This document shows, one piece after another, positions 33,772 to 40,614 of a DNA stretch of 47,171 bases (its first letter is position 1; each line of letters begins with the position of its first letter). The stretch is from DATLGB01 sp038258425. Its GTDB lineage: Bacteria; Actinomycetota; Thermoleophilia; Solirubrobacterales; Solirubrobacteraceae. The DNA lies in NCBI GenBank assembly GCA_038258425.1, contig JBBSPV010000030.1, forward strand, positions 1 through 47,171. The letters are read 5' to 3'. The notes below the pieces were generated by a model. It did no database searches, was not told the origin of the DNA, and worked only from the letters and a program-made list of their open reading frames with translations. The translations under genes were made by a program, and so were the position numbers.

Positions 33772-35189
33772 AGGTCGCCGTCGTCGGAGCGGGCGTCGGC
33801 GGGCTCTGCGCGGCGATCGAGCTCGCCCACACCGGGCACCGAGTCACGGTCTACGAGCGCAACGACGCACCCGGGGGCAAGTGCTCGCAGGTCAGCGCCG
33901 GGCGGTTCCGCTGGGACGCCGGTCCGTCGCTCTTGACCATGCCGCACGTCTTCGCCGACCTCTTCGCGGCCACGGGCGCGCCGCTCGCCGACGAGCTCGA
34001 GCTGCTGCGCGTGGAGCCCGTCACCCGCTACGGGTTCGCCGACGGCACGTCCGTGGAGCTGTCGGCCGACCTGCCGCGCGCGCTGGCGGCGCTCGAGACC
34101 TGGTCGCCGGGCTCGGGCGCGGACTGGACGCGCTTCCTCGGCACGTGCGCCGGGATGTGGCGCGCCTCGGAGACCTACCTGACGGGCCCGCCGCCGTGGC
34201 CGCCGCGGCGGCCCGGGGCGGGCGAGTCGCCCCCCGACCCGCGCGACGCGCTGCGCGTACGGCCGTGGTCGACGCTGCGCGGGCTGGCCCGCGCGCACGC
34301 CCGCGATCCGCGCCTGCGGATGGTCATCGAGCGCTTCGCCACCTACGCCGGGGCGGATCCGCGCAACGCGCCGGCCGCGCTCGCCCTCGCGGGCTACGTC
34401 GAGCACGCCTTCGGCGCGTGGCATCCGCGCGGCGGCCTGCACGCGCTCGTGGAGGCGCTCGTGCGGCGGCTCGAGGGCCTCGGCGGCACGCTGCGGCTCT
34501 CGACGCCGGTCGAGGCCATCGAGGTGCGTGGCGGCCGGGTGCGCGGGGTGGTCTGCGCCGGCGTCACCGAGGCGGCCGACGCCGTGGTCGCCGACGTGGA
34601 CGAGCGGGTCGTGCGCGGCCGCCTGCTCGGCCAGTCCCAGCGCCCGCGCGAGCGCTCGGTCTCGGGACTCGCGGTGCTCCTCGGCCTGGCCGGGCGCGAC
34701 GCGGATCGCGTCCACCACCAGATCGACTTCCCCGCCGACTACGACGCCGAGCTCGACGACCTCTGGGCGGGACGCCGGCCCGTGCGCGACCCGACGGTCT
34801 ACGTCTCCAACCCGTGCGCGACCGACCCGGCCGACGCGCCGCCGGACACCGAGGCGTGGTTCGTGCTCGTCAACGCCCCGGCGGTCGGCGACGGCGCGGA
34901 CTGGGACGCGGCCGAGGCCGCCCTGATGGACCGGCTCGGGGTGCGCGATCGGGTGCTCGAGCGCCGGCGCCGCACTCCCGGCGACCTCGAGCGCGAGACG
35001 GGCGCGCTGGGCGGCGCGATCTACGGCGCCGCGCCGCACGGACGCCTGGGGGCCGTGCGCCGGCCCTCGCGCCGGGTGCGCGGCGTCGACGGGCTGTGGA
35101 TCTGCGGCGGCACCGTCCACCCGGGCGGCGGCCTGCCCCTGGTGGCGCGCGGCGGGCGCTCCGTGGCCCGCGAGCTCGGGCCGGCGTGA
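33768..35189 (+). CDS. CrtI/CrtD-type carotenoid desaturase-like FAD oxidoreductase
   Basis: A 473-residue flavoprotein. The N-terminus VAVVGAGVGGLCAAIELAHTGHRVTVYERNDAPGGKCS is the FAD-binding region shared by phytoene desaturases, followed by FRWDAGPSLLTMP. The C-terminus GLWICGGTVHPGGGLPLVARGGRSVA is the bacterial-type carotenoid dehydrogenase signature. Next to a CruF-like hydratase, the best guess is CrtD-like 3,4-desaturation of a hydroxylated end group, not the first phytoene desaturation, but that is inferred from context. It overlaps the cruF-like stop by four bases and converges on the CrtA-like gene with five bases between stops. Confidence 0.85.
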   Translation: MKVAVVGAGVGGLCAAIELAHTGHRVTVYERNDAPGGKCSQVSAGRFRWDAGPSLLTMPHVFADLFAATGAPLADELELLRVEPVTRYGFADGTSVELSADLPRALAALETWSPGSGADWTRFLGTCAGMWRASETYLTGPPPWPPRRPGAGESPPDPRDALRVRPWSTLRGLARAHARDPRLRMVIERFATYAGADPRNAPAALALAGYVEHAFGAWHPRGGLHALVEALVRRLEGLGGTLRLSTPVEAIEVRGGRVRGVVCAGVTEAADAVVADVDERVVRGRLLGQSQRPRERSVSGLAVLLGLAGRDADRVHHQIDFPADYDAELDDLWAGRRPVRDPTVYVSNPCATDPADAPPDTEAWFVLVNAPAVGDGADWDAAEAALMDRLGVRDRVLERRRRTPGDLERETGALGGAIYGAAPHGRLGAVRRPSRRVRGVDGLWICGGTVHPGGGLPLVARGGRSVARELGPA

Positions 35190-35194
35190 CCGGG

Positions 35195-35893
35195 TCAGGC
35201 GCTCGCGAGCGGGTCCGCGCCGTTCCAGCGGCCGCGGGAGGCATAGGGCGCGAAGCGGGCGAACAGCTCCTCGGAGTACCAGCCCTCATCGCGGGTGCGG
35301 CGCACGACCTCGCGGTGGGCGGGCCGGCCGTAGGCGTAGCCCATGGCCTCCCCGGCGATGCGCCAGACGGAGAAGGTCGCCTGGCGCAGCAGCGGCCAGT
35401 CCCCGACGCCGACCGAGGCCAGCACGCCGGGCTGGCGGCCGAGGTCGACGGCGGGCGGCGCGATCGCCCGGTAGAAGGCGACGGCCCGGCGCGGGCGGAT
35501 GGCCGCCCGGGTGAGGATGGCCAGCGGGCCGTTCGGCGCCGCGGCGGCCGGCAGGCCGGCGAACGGGTCGCGTCCGCCCCAGGCGCCGTGCCAGCGGACC
35601 GGCCGCAGCCGGACGGCGTAGTGCTCCCGGGACCGGGTGTGCCAGCGCTCCGCGATCGAGGAGGCCGCCTCGAAGGCGTCGAGGGCGGCGTCGTCCTCCC
35701 AGACGCTGAACATCGCCCAGCGGCGCAGGTCGGCCGACAGGGTCATCGTCTCCCCCCGTCCCGTGCCGAGCAGGCGCCAGAAGCGCAGCCCGGCGGCCCG
35801 GTGCAGGTGCGGGCGGTCCAGGCCCATCGCCGCCAGCGCATCCGGGGCGGCGGCGCGCCCGTAGGTCGTGAGGTGGAAGGCGGCTATCGGCAC
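35195..35893 (-). CDS. CrtA-like spheroidene monooxygenase family protein
   Basis: A 232-residue protein. HLTTYGRAAAPDALAAMGLD, LRFWRLLGTGRGETMTLSADL and RWAMFSVWEDDAALDAFE match the N-terminal half of the spheroidene monooxygenase (CrtA) family, and LLRQATFSVWRIAGEAMGYAYG with EEGWYSEELFARF-like residues match the C-terminal half. CrtA adds a keto group at C2 of acyclic carotenoids using oxygen and haem. The GTG start is two bases from the divergent PlsY-like ATG, so the promoter of each gene must lie within the other. It sits between the desaturase and the acyltransferase of the carotenoid cluster. Confidence 0.82.
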   Translation of the reverse strand: MPIAAFHLTTYGRAAAPDALAAMGLDRPHLHRAAGLRFWRLLGTGRGETMTLSADLRRWAMFSVWEDDAALDAFEAASSIAERWHTRSREHYAVRLRPVRWHGAWGGRDPFAGLPAAAAPNGPLAILTRAAIRPRRAVAFYRAIAPPAVDLGRQPGVLASVGVGDWPLLRQATFSVWRIAGEAMGYAYGRPAHREVVRRTRDEGWYSEELFARFAPYASRGRWNGADPLASA

Positions 35894-35895
35894 TG

Positions 35896-36477
35896 ATGGA
35901 GTACGTGCTGGCGGTGCTCGTGGGTTACGGGCTCGGGTCGGTGCCCGTCGCGCTGCTCGTCGCCCGCCGGTACGGCGTCGACCTGCTCCGGACGGCCGAC
36001 GGCAATCCGGGCGCCTGGAACGCCCTGGAGCAGCTCGGCGGGCGCCGGGCGTGGCCGGCGTTCGTCGGCGACGGGCTCAAGGCGCTGCTCGCCGGGCTCG
36101 TCGGGTTCGCGCTCGGCGACTGGTGGACGGCCTGGGCCGGCGTCGCCGGCGCGATGGTCGGCCACGCCTTCCCGGTGTGGGCCCCGCGGCGCGGCGGCAA
36201 GTCGGTCATGTGCTTCGTCGGCGGCGCCTTCGCCCTCGCCCCCGTCGCCGCGATCGGGTGCCTCGGGCTGTGCGGCGCGGTCACCGGCGTGCGTGGCTTC
36301 GCCTGGGGCGCCCGCGTGGGCGTGTTCGCGTTCCCGCTCGTCCAGCTCGCGCTGGACCCGGTCGGCCACGTCATGGGCACGGGACTGCTCATGACGCTGA
36401 TCGGGCTCCTGTTCCTCCTGCGCCGGGATAGGTCCGGCCGCGCCACGAGCGCGCCGGGCGCAGCCCCGACCACGTGA
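35896..36477 (+). CDS. PlsY-like glycerol-3-phosphate acyltransferase family membrane protein
   Basis: A 193-residue protein with about five membrane helices. YGLGSVPVALLVARRYGVDLLRTADGNPGAWNALE matches PlsY motif 1 and the following G-S-G-N-x-G-A-x-N pattern in a diverged form (A-D-G-N-P-G-A-W-N), and VGHAFPVWAPRRGGKSV matches motif 2 (G-H-x-F-P-x-x-x-x-x-x-G-G-K). PlsY moves an acyl group from acyl-phosphate to glycerol-3-phosphate at the membrane. Here the gene sits inside a carotenoid cluster, which suggests a paralogue that acylates something else, perhaps a carotenoid sugar. Its 3' end overlaps the convergent glycosyltransferase by 89 bases. Confidence 0.75.
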   Translation: MEYVLAVLVGYGLGSVPVALLVARRYGVDLLRTADGNPGAWNALEQLGGRRAWPAFVGDGLKALLAGLVGFALGDWWTAWAGVAGAMVGHAFPVWAPRRGGKSVMCFVGGAFALAPVAAIGCLGLCGAVTGVRGFAWGARVGVFAFPLVQLALDPVGHVMGTGLLMTLIGLLFLLRRDRSGRATSAPGAAPTT

Positions 36478-37501
36478 GGCGGACCGCCGCGAGCGGGTCG
36501 GCGAGCGGCGAGGCCCAGAAGGACGGCCCGCGGGTCACGTAGCTCGGCCGCAGCGCGACGAGCATCAGGGCGCGGAGGGCGAGGAGCGCGAGGTCGAGGC
36601 GGCCGGCCCGGCCGGCCAGGGCGCGCAGCGGCGGCAGCGCGAGCGTCAGCCACACGGTGCCGGCGTCAACGGCGCGGACGGCCGGCGGGGTGACGTCGGG
36701 CAGGGCGAGCGAGCGGCCCCACTCGCGCCAGGTCTCGGCGCCGGAGGCGTGCATGTCGACGTGAAGCAGGGCGCCGGCGTCGCGGAAGGCGACGCGCCAG
36801 CCCGCCCGGGCGAGGGCGCGGGCGAAGGCCGCGTCGTCCGTGAGGTGGCCGGCCGCGGCGGCGTAGCCGCCCTGCTCGAGAAGCGGCTCGCGCCGCACGG
36901 CGGTGCACTGGCCGTTGACCATGAGGCGGTCCGGGGCCGGCGGCGTCGCGGCGTCGGGGGGGCCGTAGCGGTAGACGAGCGTCGTGAGCATGGCCGGGTG
37001 CAGCCAGCGCTCGCCCGCCGTGTCGCACGCGAAGCGCGCGCCGGCGGTCACGAGGTCGGCGTCCCCGAGCGCCGCGACGAGCGCGGTCGCCAGCCCGGGC
37101 CGCGGCCGCGTGTCGGCGTCGAGGCTGACGACGACCTCGCCCGCCGCCGCTTCGAGCCCGCGCTGCAGCGCCCACGGCTTGCCGACCCAGCCGGCCGGCG
37201 GGGGTCCGGCGTCCACCACGCGCAGGGGCGGAGCGCTGATCCGAGCCGCGAGTGCCCGGACGACGTCGCCCGTGCCGTCCGTCGACCCGTCGTCGACGAC
37301 CAGGATCTCGGCCACGCCGGGATCGGCCAGCAGGCCCTCGAGGCACGGCCCGATGCGGGCAGCCTCGTCGCGGGCGGGCACGACGACGGAGACGCCCGCG
37401 GCGATGGGCGCGCGGGCGTCGAGCGGTGCCCGGCGGGTGCGCCCGCGGGCGAGCCGACGCAGGACCACAAGGGCGGCGAGCGCCTGCAGGAGTCCGAGCA
37501 C
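36389..37501 (-). CDS. CruC-like family 2 glycosyltransferase (probable carotenoid glycosyltransferase)
   Basis: A 370-residue protein with an N-terminal hydrophobic anchor, a GT-A domain (GVSVVVPARDEAARIGPCLEGL, ILVVDDGSTDGTGDVV, VVSLDADTRPRPG with the D-x-D motif), LMVNGQCTAVRREPLLEQGGY, TDDAAFARALARAGW and C-terminal hydrophobic segments. This layout fits CruC-like enzymes that add sugar to a hydroxylated carotenoid end in green sulfur bacteria. Its place beside CruF-, CrtA- and CrtI-like genes supports that role. GTG 37501 follows a -10 box by 7 bases. The 3' end overlaps the PlsY-like gene by 89 bases. Confidence 0.8.
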   Translation of the reverse strand: MLGLLQALAALVVLRRLARGRTRRAPLDARAPIAAGVSVVVPARDEAARIGPCLEGLLADPGVAEILVVDDGSTDGTGDVVRALAARISAPPLRVVDAGPPPAGWVGKPWALQRGLEAAAGEVVVSLDADTRPRPGLATALVAALGDADLVTAGARFACDTAGERWLHPAMLTTLVYRYGPPDAATPPAPDRLMVNGQCTAVRREPLLEQGGYAAAAGHLTDDAAFARALARAGWRVAFRDAGALLHVDMHASGAETWREWGRSLALPDVTPPAVRAVDAGTVWLTLALPPLRALAGRAGRLDLALLALRALMLVALRPSYVTRGPSFWASPLADPLAAVRLTWSGLRPARSWRGRTYPGAGGTGARSAS

Positions 37502-37508
37502 GGCGCCG

Positions 37509-37514
37509 ACGCTA
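37509..37514 (-). promoter_or_regulatory. leaderless-type -10 box (TAGCGT)
   Basis: On the minus strand TAGCGT is followed by CGGCGCC (7 bases) and GTG 37501. Its TAG is also the stop codon of the upstream hydrolase gene. Confidence 0.45.
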
Positions 37515-38324
37515 CCCAGCCGTCGTGCCGGCGAGGAGCGCGGCGACGGCGTCCGGGCGCTCGAGGGCCGGCAGGTGCCCCGCGCCGGTCACGCGGTGCA
37601 GCCGGGCGCGCGGGAGCCCGGCCGCGAGCCGCTCGCCGATCGTCGCGAAGTCGGGCTGGTCGAGCTCGCCGACGGCGACGGCCACCGGGGCGCGCACCGC
37701 CGTCAGACGCTCGCCCAGCGAGGGGTCGAGCTCGATCTCCTCCCCGAGCGGCGTCCGGCGCTGGGCCTCCAGCGCCCGGTGCAGCGCGGTGCCGACGCCA
37801 CGCCGCAGCGCCGGGTCCACGACGCCGGGCTGCCGGTAGGGACCGTCCACCCACGTGCGCAGGTTGAGCTCGACGGCCTGCTCGAGCGCTCCGCGCACGA
37901 GCGCCCGCTCCTCGGCGTCGCCGTACTCCTGGAGGGCCTCGGACCAGGGGTGGTCGGGCAGGGGCGGCGCGAGCGCGAGGATGGCGCCGACGCGGTCGGG
38001 CGCGACCGCGGCGGCCTCCAGCGCGACCTGGGCGCCGTACGAGGCGCCCACGAGGTCCACCCGCTCGAGCCCGAGGGCGTCGAGCAGCCCGAGCAGGTCC
38101 CGGTGCGGCGCATAGGCGCCGGCGCGCCACGTGGAGGCGCCGAACCCGCGCAGGTCGTAGACCACCGCGCGACGGCCGGCGGGCAGCCGCTCGAGCAGCG
38201 GATCCCACATCCGCCGGTCCGTGATCCCGGCGTGCACGAGGACGACGGGCGCGCCGTCCACCGGACCGCAGGCGCTGAACGCGAGCCGCGCCCCGTCGAC
38301 GTCCGCGTATCCCTCCTCCTCCAT
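37512..38324 (-). CDS. alpha/beta hydrolase
   Basis: A 270-residue alpha/beta hydrolase. VVLVHAGITDRRMWDPLLERL holds the oxyanion-hole H-x-G-type loop, DLVGASYGAQVALEAA is the nucleophile elbow G-x-S-x-G with Ser in GASYG, and LHRVTGAGHLPALERP carries the catalytic histidine; the acid is probably in VGELDQPDF. The substrate is unknown. The ATG at 38324 follows a leaderless -10 box. It runs into the CruC-like gene (10 bases between), so it could be co-transcribed with the carotenoid gene, or its own start box could serve both. Confidence 0.87.
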   Translation of the reverse strand: MEEEGYADVDGARLAFSACGPVDGAPVVLVHAGITDRRMWDPLLERLPAGRRAVVYDLRGFGASTWRAGAYAPHRDLLGLLDALGLERVDLVGASYGAQVALEAAAVAPDRVGAILALAPPLPDHPWSEALQEYGDAEERALVRGALEQAVELNLRTWVDGPYRQPGVVDPALRRGVGTALHRALEAQRRTPLGEEIELDPSLGERLTAVRAPVAVAVGELDQPDFATIGERLAAGLPRARLHRVTGAGHLPALERPDAVAALLAGTTAG

Positions 38325-38331
38325 GGCGGGG

Positions 38332-38337
38332 ACGGTA
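38332..38337 (-). promoter_or_regulatory. leaderless-type -10 box (TACCGT)
   Basis: On the minus strand TACCGT is followed by CCCCGCC (7 bases) and the ATG at 38324. No Shine-Dalgarno is present. Confidence 0.5.
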
Positions 38338-38356
38338 GGGTCACCACGCCGGGTCG

Positions 38357-38374
38357 TTTTCCTAGCGTCAGTGT
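38357..38374 (+). promoter_or_regulatory. shared 18-bp motif, copy A (upstream of COG2345 regulator)
   Basis: TTTTCCTAGCGTCAGTGT. It matches copy C (40573-40590) at 15 of 18 positions and copy B (39903-39920) at 14 of 18. It lies between the divergent hydrolase and regulator starts and is a candidate operator. Confidence 0.55.
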
Positions 38375-38385
38375 GCGAAACTGAC
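38367..38385. promoter_or_regulatory. inverted repeat GTCAGT-N7-ACTGAC before the regulator start
   Basis: Perfect 6-base arms at 38367-38372 and 38380-38385 with the spacer GTGCGAA, ending four bases before the ATG at 38390. This is a dimer-type operator candidate, consistent with autoregulation. The left arm lies within motif copy A. Confidence 0.5.
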
Positions 38386-38389
38386 CGGC

Positions 38390-39100
38390 ATGGACGTCCG
38401 CTCGACCCCTGGAGACGTGCTCTCCCAGCCGACACGCGCACAGCTGTTCGCGTTGCTGGGCGAACTGCACCGACCTGCGCACACGGAGGAGCTCGCCGAG
38501 CGCCTCCGTCTGCATCCCAACGGCATCCGGACCCATCTCGAGCGCCTCCAGGAGGCCGGGCTGGTGCTGCGCGAGCGCGAGCGCCTCGCTCGCGGGCGCC
38601 CACGCGACACCTGGGCCATCAGCCCCCGGGCTCAGCCGGGCGGCGATGCGCCGACCGCCTACGCCGACCTCGGCCGGTGGCTGGTCCGGGCGATCACCGT
38701 CGGCGAGACGCGCCTGCGCGACGTCGAGGCCACGGGGCGCCAGATCGGTCGCGAGCTCGCGGGTTCCGGCGACGGCACCGCGCACGAGCCACGGCTGCAC
38801 GACACGCTGGCGTCGCTCGGCTTCCAGCCCGCCCGCGAGCCTGGCTCCGGCGACCGGCTGACGTACCGTCTGGGGAACTGTCCGTACCGCGAGGCCGTGC
38901 ACGAGCGCCAGCAGGTGGTGTGTGGTCTGCACCGCGGCATGACGCGGGGTCTGCTCGACGTCCTCGATCCCGGGACGCGGCTCACCGGGTTCGTGCCGAA
39001 GGATCCCGACGCCGCCGGATGCCTGATCGAGATTCGAGGGCGGCTCGCGTCCGAGGTCGCCGACCGCGAGCCGGCGGGCCGGGCGGCAGACGGGCCGTGA
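38390..39100 (+). CDS. COG2345 (SufR-like) winged-helix regulator with three cysteines
   Basis: A 236-residue regulator. An N-terminal winged helix (RAQLFALLGELHRPAHTEELAERLRLHPNGIRTHLERLQEAGLVLRE, wing RGRPRDTW) is followed by a C-terminal domain with LGNCPYREAV, VVCGLHRGMTRGLLDVLDP and DAAGCLIEI: Cys164, Cys178 and Cys211 (C-x13-C-x32-C). The N-C-P-Y and following pattern fits the COG2345 group that includes the Fe-S sensor SufR, so an iron-sulfur or haem ligand is plausible. Its stop overlaps hemerythrin (GTGA). An inverted repeat and a motif shared with two nearby genes precede it. Confidence 0.82.
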   Translation: MDVRSTPGDVLSQPTRAQLFALLGELHRPAHTEELAERLRLHPNGIRTHLERLQEAGLVLRERERLARGRPRDTWAISPRAQPGGDAPTAYADLGRWLVRAITVGETRLRDVEATGRQIGRELAGSGDGTAHEPRLHDTLASLGFQPAREPGSGDRLTYRLGNCPYREAVHERQQVVCGLHRGMTRGLLDVLDPGTRLTGFVPKDPDAAGCLIEIRGRLASEVADREPAGRAADGP

Positions 39101-39537
39101 AGCGCAGCGCGGCGCTCGAGGCCCTCTCGCGCGACCATCACCTGGCACTCGTCGTGGCGCAGCGTCTCCGTCGCGCCGGCCCGAAGACGGCCTCGGAGGC
39201 ACGCGCCGGCTTCCTCGCCTACTGGTCGACGCACGGGCGCCGGCACTTTCGGCTCGAGGAGGAGGTGCTGCTGCCCGCCTACGCCGCGTACGGCGATGCC
39301 CATCATCCGCTCGTGCTCACCGCCCTGGGCGACCATGTCGCCCTTCGTGCACTCGCCACCCGCGTCGCAGCCGACATCACCGCCTCCGGTGGGACGCTGC
39401 AGCGCCTCGGAGAGCGCCTGGCCGACCACGTCCGGCTGGAGGAGCGTCAGCTCTTCCCCCTGATCGAGGACGCCATGCCCGCGCGGGAGCTCGCGGCGCT
39501 CGCCGAGGCGCTCGAGCGAGCCGAGGCCGAGGAGTGA
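39097..39537 (+). CDS. hemerythrin HHE domain protein
   Basis: A 146-residue all-helical protein. Candidate di-iron ligands are His14 or His15 (SRDHHLAL), His46 and His50 with Glu54 (STHGRRHFRLEEE), His80 (GDHVAL) and His111 with Glu115 (DHVRLEERQLFP), the spacing seen in bacterial hemerythrin-like proteins. These bind O2 or NO or act in iron and oxidative stress responses. GTG 39097 overlaps the regulator stop, so the regulator and hemerythrin are co-translated; this links it to the sensing function. Partner proteins are unknown. Confidence 0.88.
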   Translation: MKRSAALEALSRDHHLALVVAQRLRRAGPKTASEARAGFLAYWSTHGRRHFRLEEEVLLPAYAAYGDAHHPLVLTALGDHVALRALATRVAADITASGGTLQRLGERLADHVRLEERQLFPLIEDAMPARELAALAEALERAEAEE

Positions 39538-39618
39538 CCCGGCCCGCGCGCCCGTCGTGGCGGGGACCCGACAGGCCGCTGCGGCAATGAGCGCCGCGCA
39601 CCCTCGTCGCCTCGACGA

Positions 39619-39909
39619 TCATGCCGGACGCCGCTGGTAGTAGGCGGCGTTGCGTTCGATGTAGGGCTGCCACTCGGGCGGCACCTGATCCTCCGGCGTG
39701 ATGGCGTCGACCGGGCACGCCTCGACGCAGGCGTCGCAGTCGATGCACTCGTCGGGATCGATGTAGAGCTGATCGTGCTGCTCGTAGTCCGGCTCGTCCG
39801 GCGTCGGATGGATGCAGTCGACGGGACACACCTCCACGCACGAGTTGTCCTTGGTTCCGATGCACGGCTCGTTGATGACGTACGCCACCGCGTCCTCCCG
39901 GGTTTGCAT
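39619..39909 (-). CDS. 7Fe-type ferredoxin ([3Fe-4S][4Fe-4S])
   Basis: A 96-residue ferredoxin with eight cysteines: C16, C24, C28, C32 in CIGTKDNSCVEVCPVDCI and C55, C58, C61, C65 in CIDCDACVEACP. The C-x7-C-x3-C start is that of 7Fe ferredoxins, so by analogy C16, C24 and C65 hold a [3Fe-4S] cluster, C28, C55, C58 and C61 a [4Fe-4S] cluster, and C32 is free. It transfers electrons at low potential. The ATG (39907-39909) lies inside motif copy B, so the motif should affect its transcription directly. It may be co-regulated with hemerythrin. Confidence 0.92.
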   Translation of the reverse strand: MQTREDAVAYVINEPCIGTKDNSCVEVCPVDCIHPTPDEPDYEQHDQLYIDPDECIDCDACVEACPVDAITPEDQVPPEWQPYIERNAAYYQRRPA

Positions 39910-39920
39910 AGCGTTACTGT
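39903..39920 (+). promoter_or_regulatory. shared 18-bp motif, copy B (upstream of ferredoxin)
   Basis: TTTGCATAGCGTTACTGT. It is identical to copy C in 17 of 18 positions. It overlaps the ferredoxin start codon and points opposite to the gene. The dyad TTAC-TGT-GTAA (39914-39924) lies at its end. Confidence 0.6.
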
Positions 39921-39974
39921 GTAAAAACGTATCACGAAGCAGACAGAGCTGGCGTGCCGCCGAGCCCCACCGGT

Positions 39975-40451
39975 TCAGGTGGCGAGCATCGCGGCGAGGG
40001 CCAGCAGTGCGAGGCTGAGCGCCGCGATGGCGGCGCGCAGGCCGGCCGCCCGTCGGGCGCCGCGACGGACCCGCGCCGCCGTGGCGGCGTCGGCGGGCAC
40101 ATCGAGCGCCCGCCGGCGCAGTCGCGTCATGCCGCGCGCCGGAGCCACGCCGGCGACGGTGACCACGAGCAGCGCGGCGGCGACGGCGATCGCAACGGAC
40201 GCCAGGGCGTCCTGCGGCCGGTCAGCGAGCAGCACTGCACCGGCGACCAGCGCCACGACGAGCGCCGACCCGCCGACGGCACCGTAGGTGCGGCCGAGGG
40301 CGCGGAAGAACGCGACCTGTGAGGCGCCGTCGAGTTGACGCCGGACGATCCGGGTGACCACCGCGATCGTCACCAGGCCGCCCACCCACACGCAGGCGCC
40401 CAGCAGCGCGACGAAGACCAGCGCCGGGCCGGCGGTCGCCGACGGGGTCAT
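39975..40451 (-). CDS. four-helix membrane protein of unknown function
   Basis: A 158-residue protein with about four hydrophobic segments: ALVFVALLGACVWVGGLVTIAVV, YGAVGGSALVVALVAGAVLL, VAIAVAAALLVVTVAG and LRAAIAALSLALLALAAML. W-V-G-G and the charged loops recall CopD- or DUF4149-like proteins, but it contains no histidine at all, so haem or copper binding by histidine is excluded. It lies between the ferredoxin and the cupin, both of which carry the shared motif, and may belong to the same stress group, though no motif lies directly before it. Confidence 0.6.
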   Translation of the reverse strand: MTPSATAGPALVFVALLGACVWVGGLVTIAVVTRIVRRQLDGASQVAFFRALGRTYGAVGGSALVVALVAGAVLLADRPQDALASVAIAVAAALLVVTVAGVAPARGMTRLRRRALDVPADAATAARVRRGARRAAGLRAAIAALSLALLALAAMLAT

Positions 40452-40572
40452 CGCGGTTTCGCCCGTGCCGGCGCGGCGCGACCCGGCATGGACACAGCCG
40501 CGCTCATGCCGCCCGCCTCAGCCGGACCACGACGTTCTCCGACGACTCGCCTACCGCTCTCGCGCCTGGTAC

Positions 40573-40590
40573 TTTTCATAGCGTTACTGT
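40573..40590 (+). promoter_or_regulatory. shared 18-bp motif, copy C (upstream of cupin)
   Basis: TTTTCATAGCGTTACTGT, 24 bases before the ATG at 40615. It contains TAGCGT, which may also serve as a -10 box. The dyad TTAC-T-GTAA is at 40584-40592 and GTTA-N6-TAAC at 40583-40596. Confidence 0.6.
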
Positions 40591-40614
40591 AATAACAACG
40601 AGCGAGGGATCCAC

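Noticed and set aside
39538..39618. A terminator between hemerythrin and ferredoxin
   Set aside because: Only 5-base stems (for example GCGGC/GCCGC) can be drawn, with no T-run; too weak to call.
39975..40451. CopD-type copper or haem membrane protein
   Set aside because: The protein has no histidine, so the usual metal ligands are missing.
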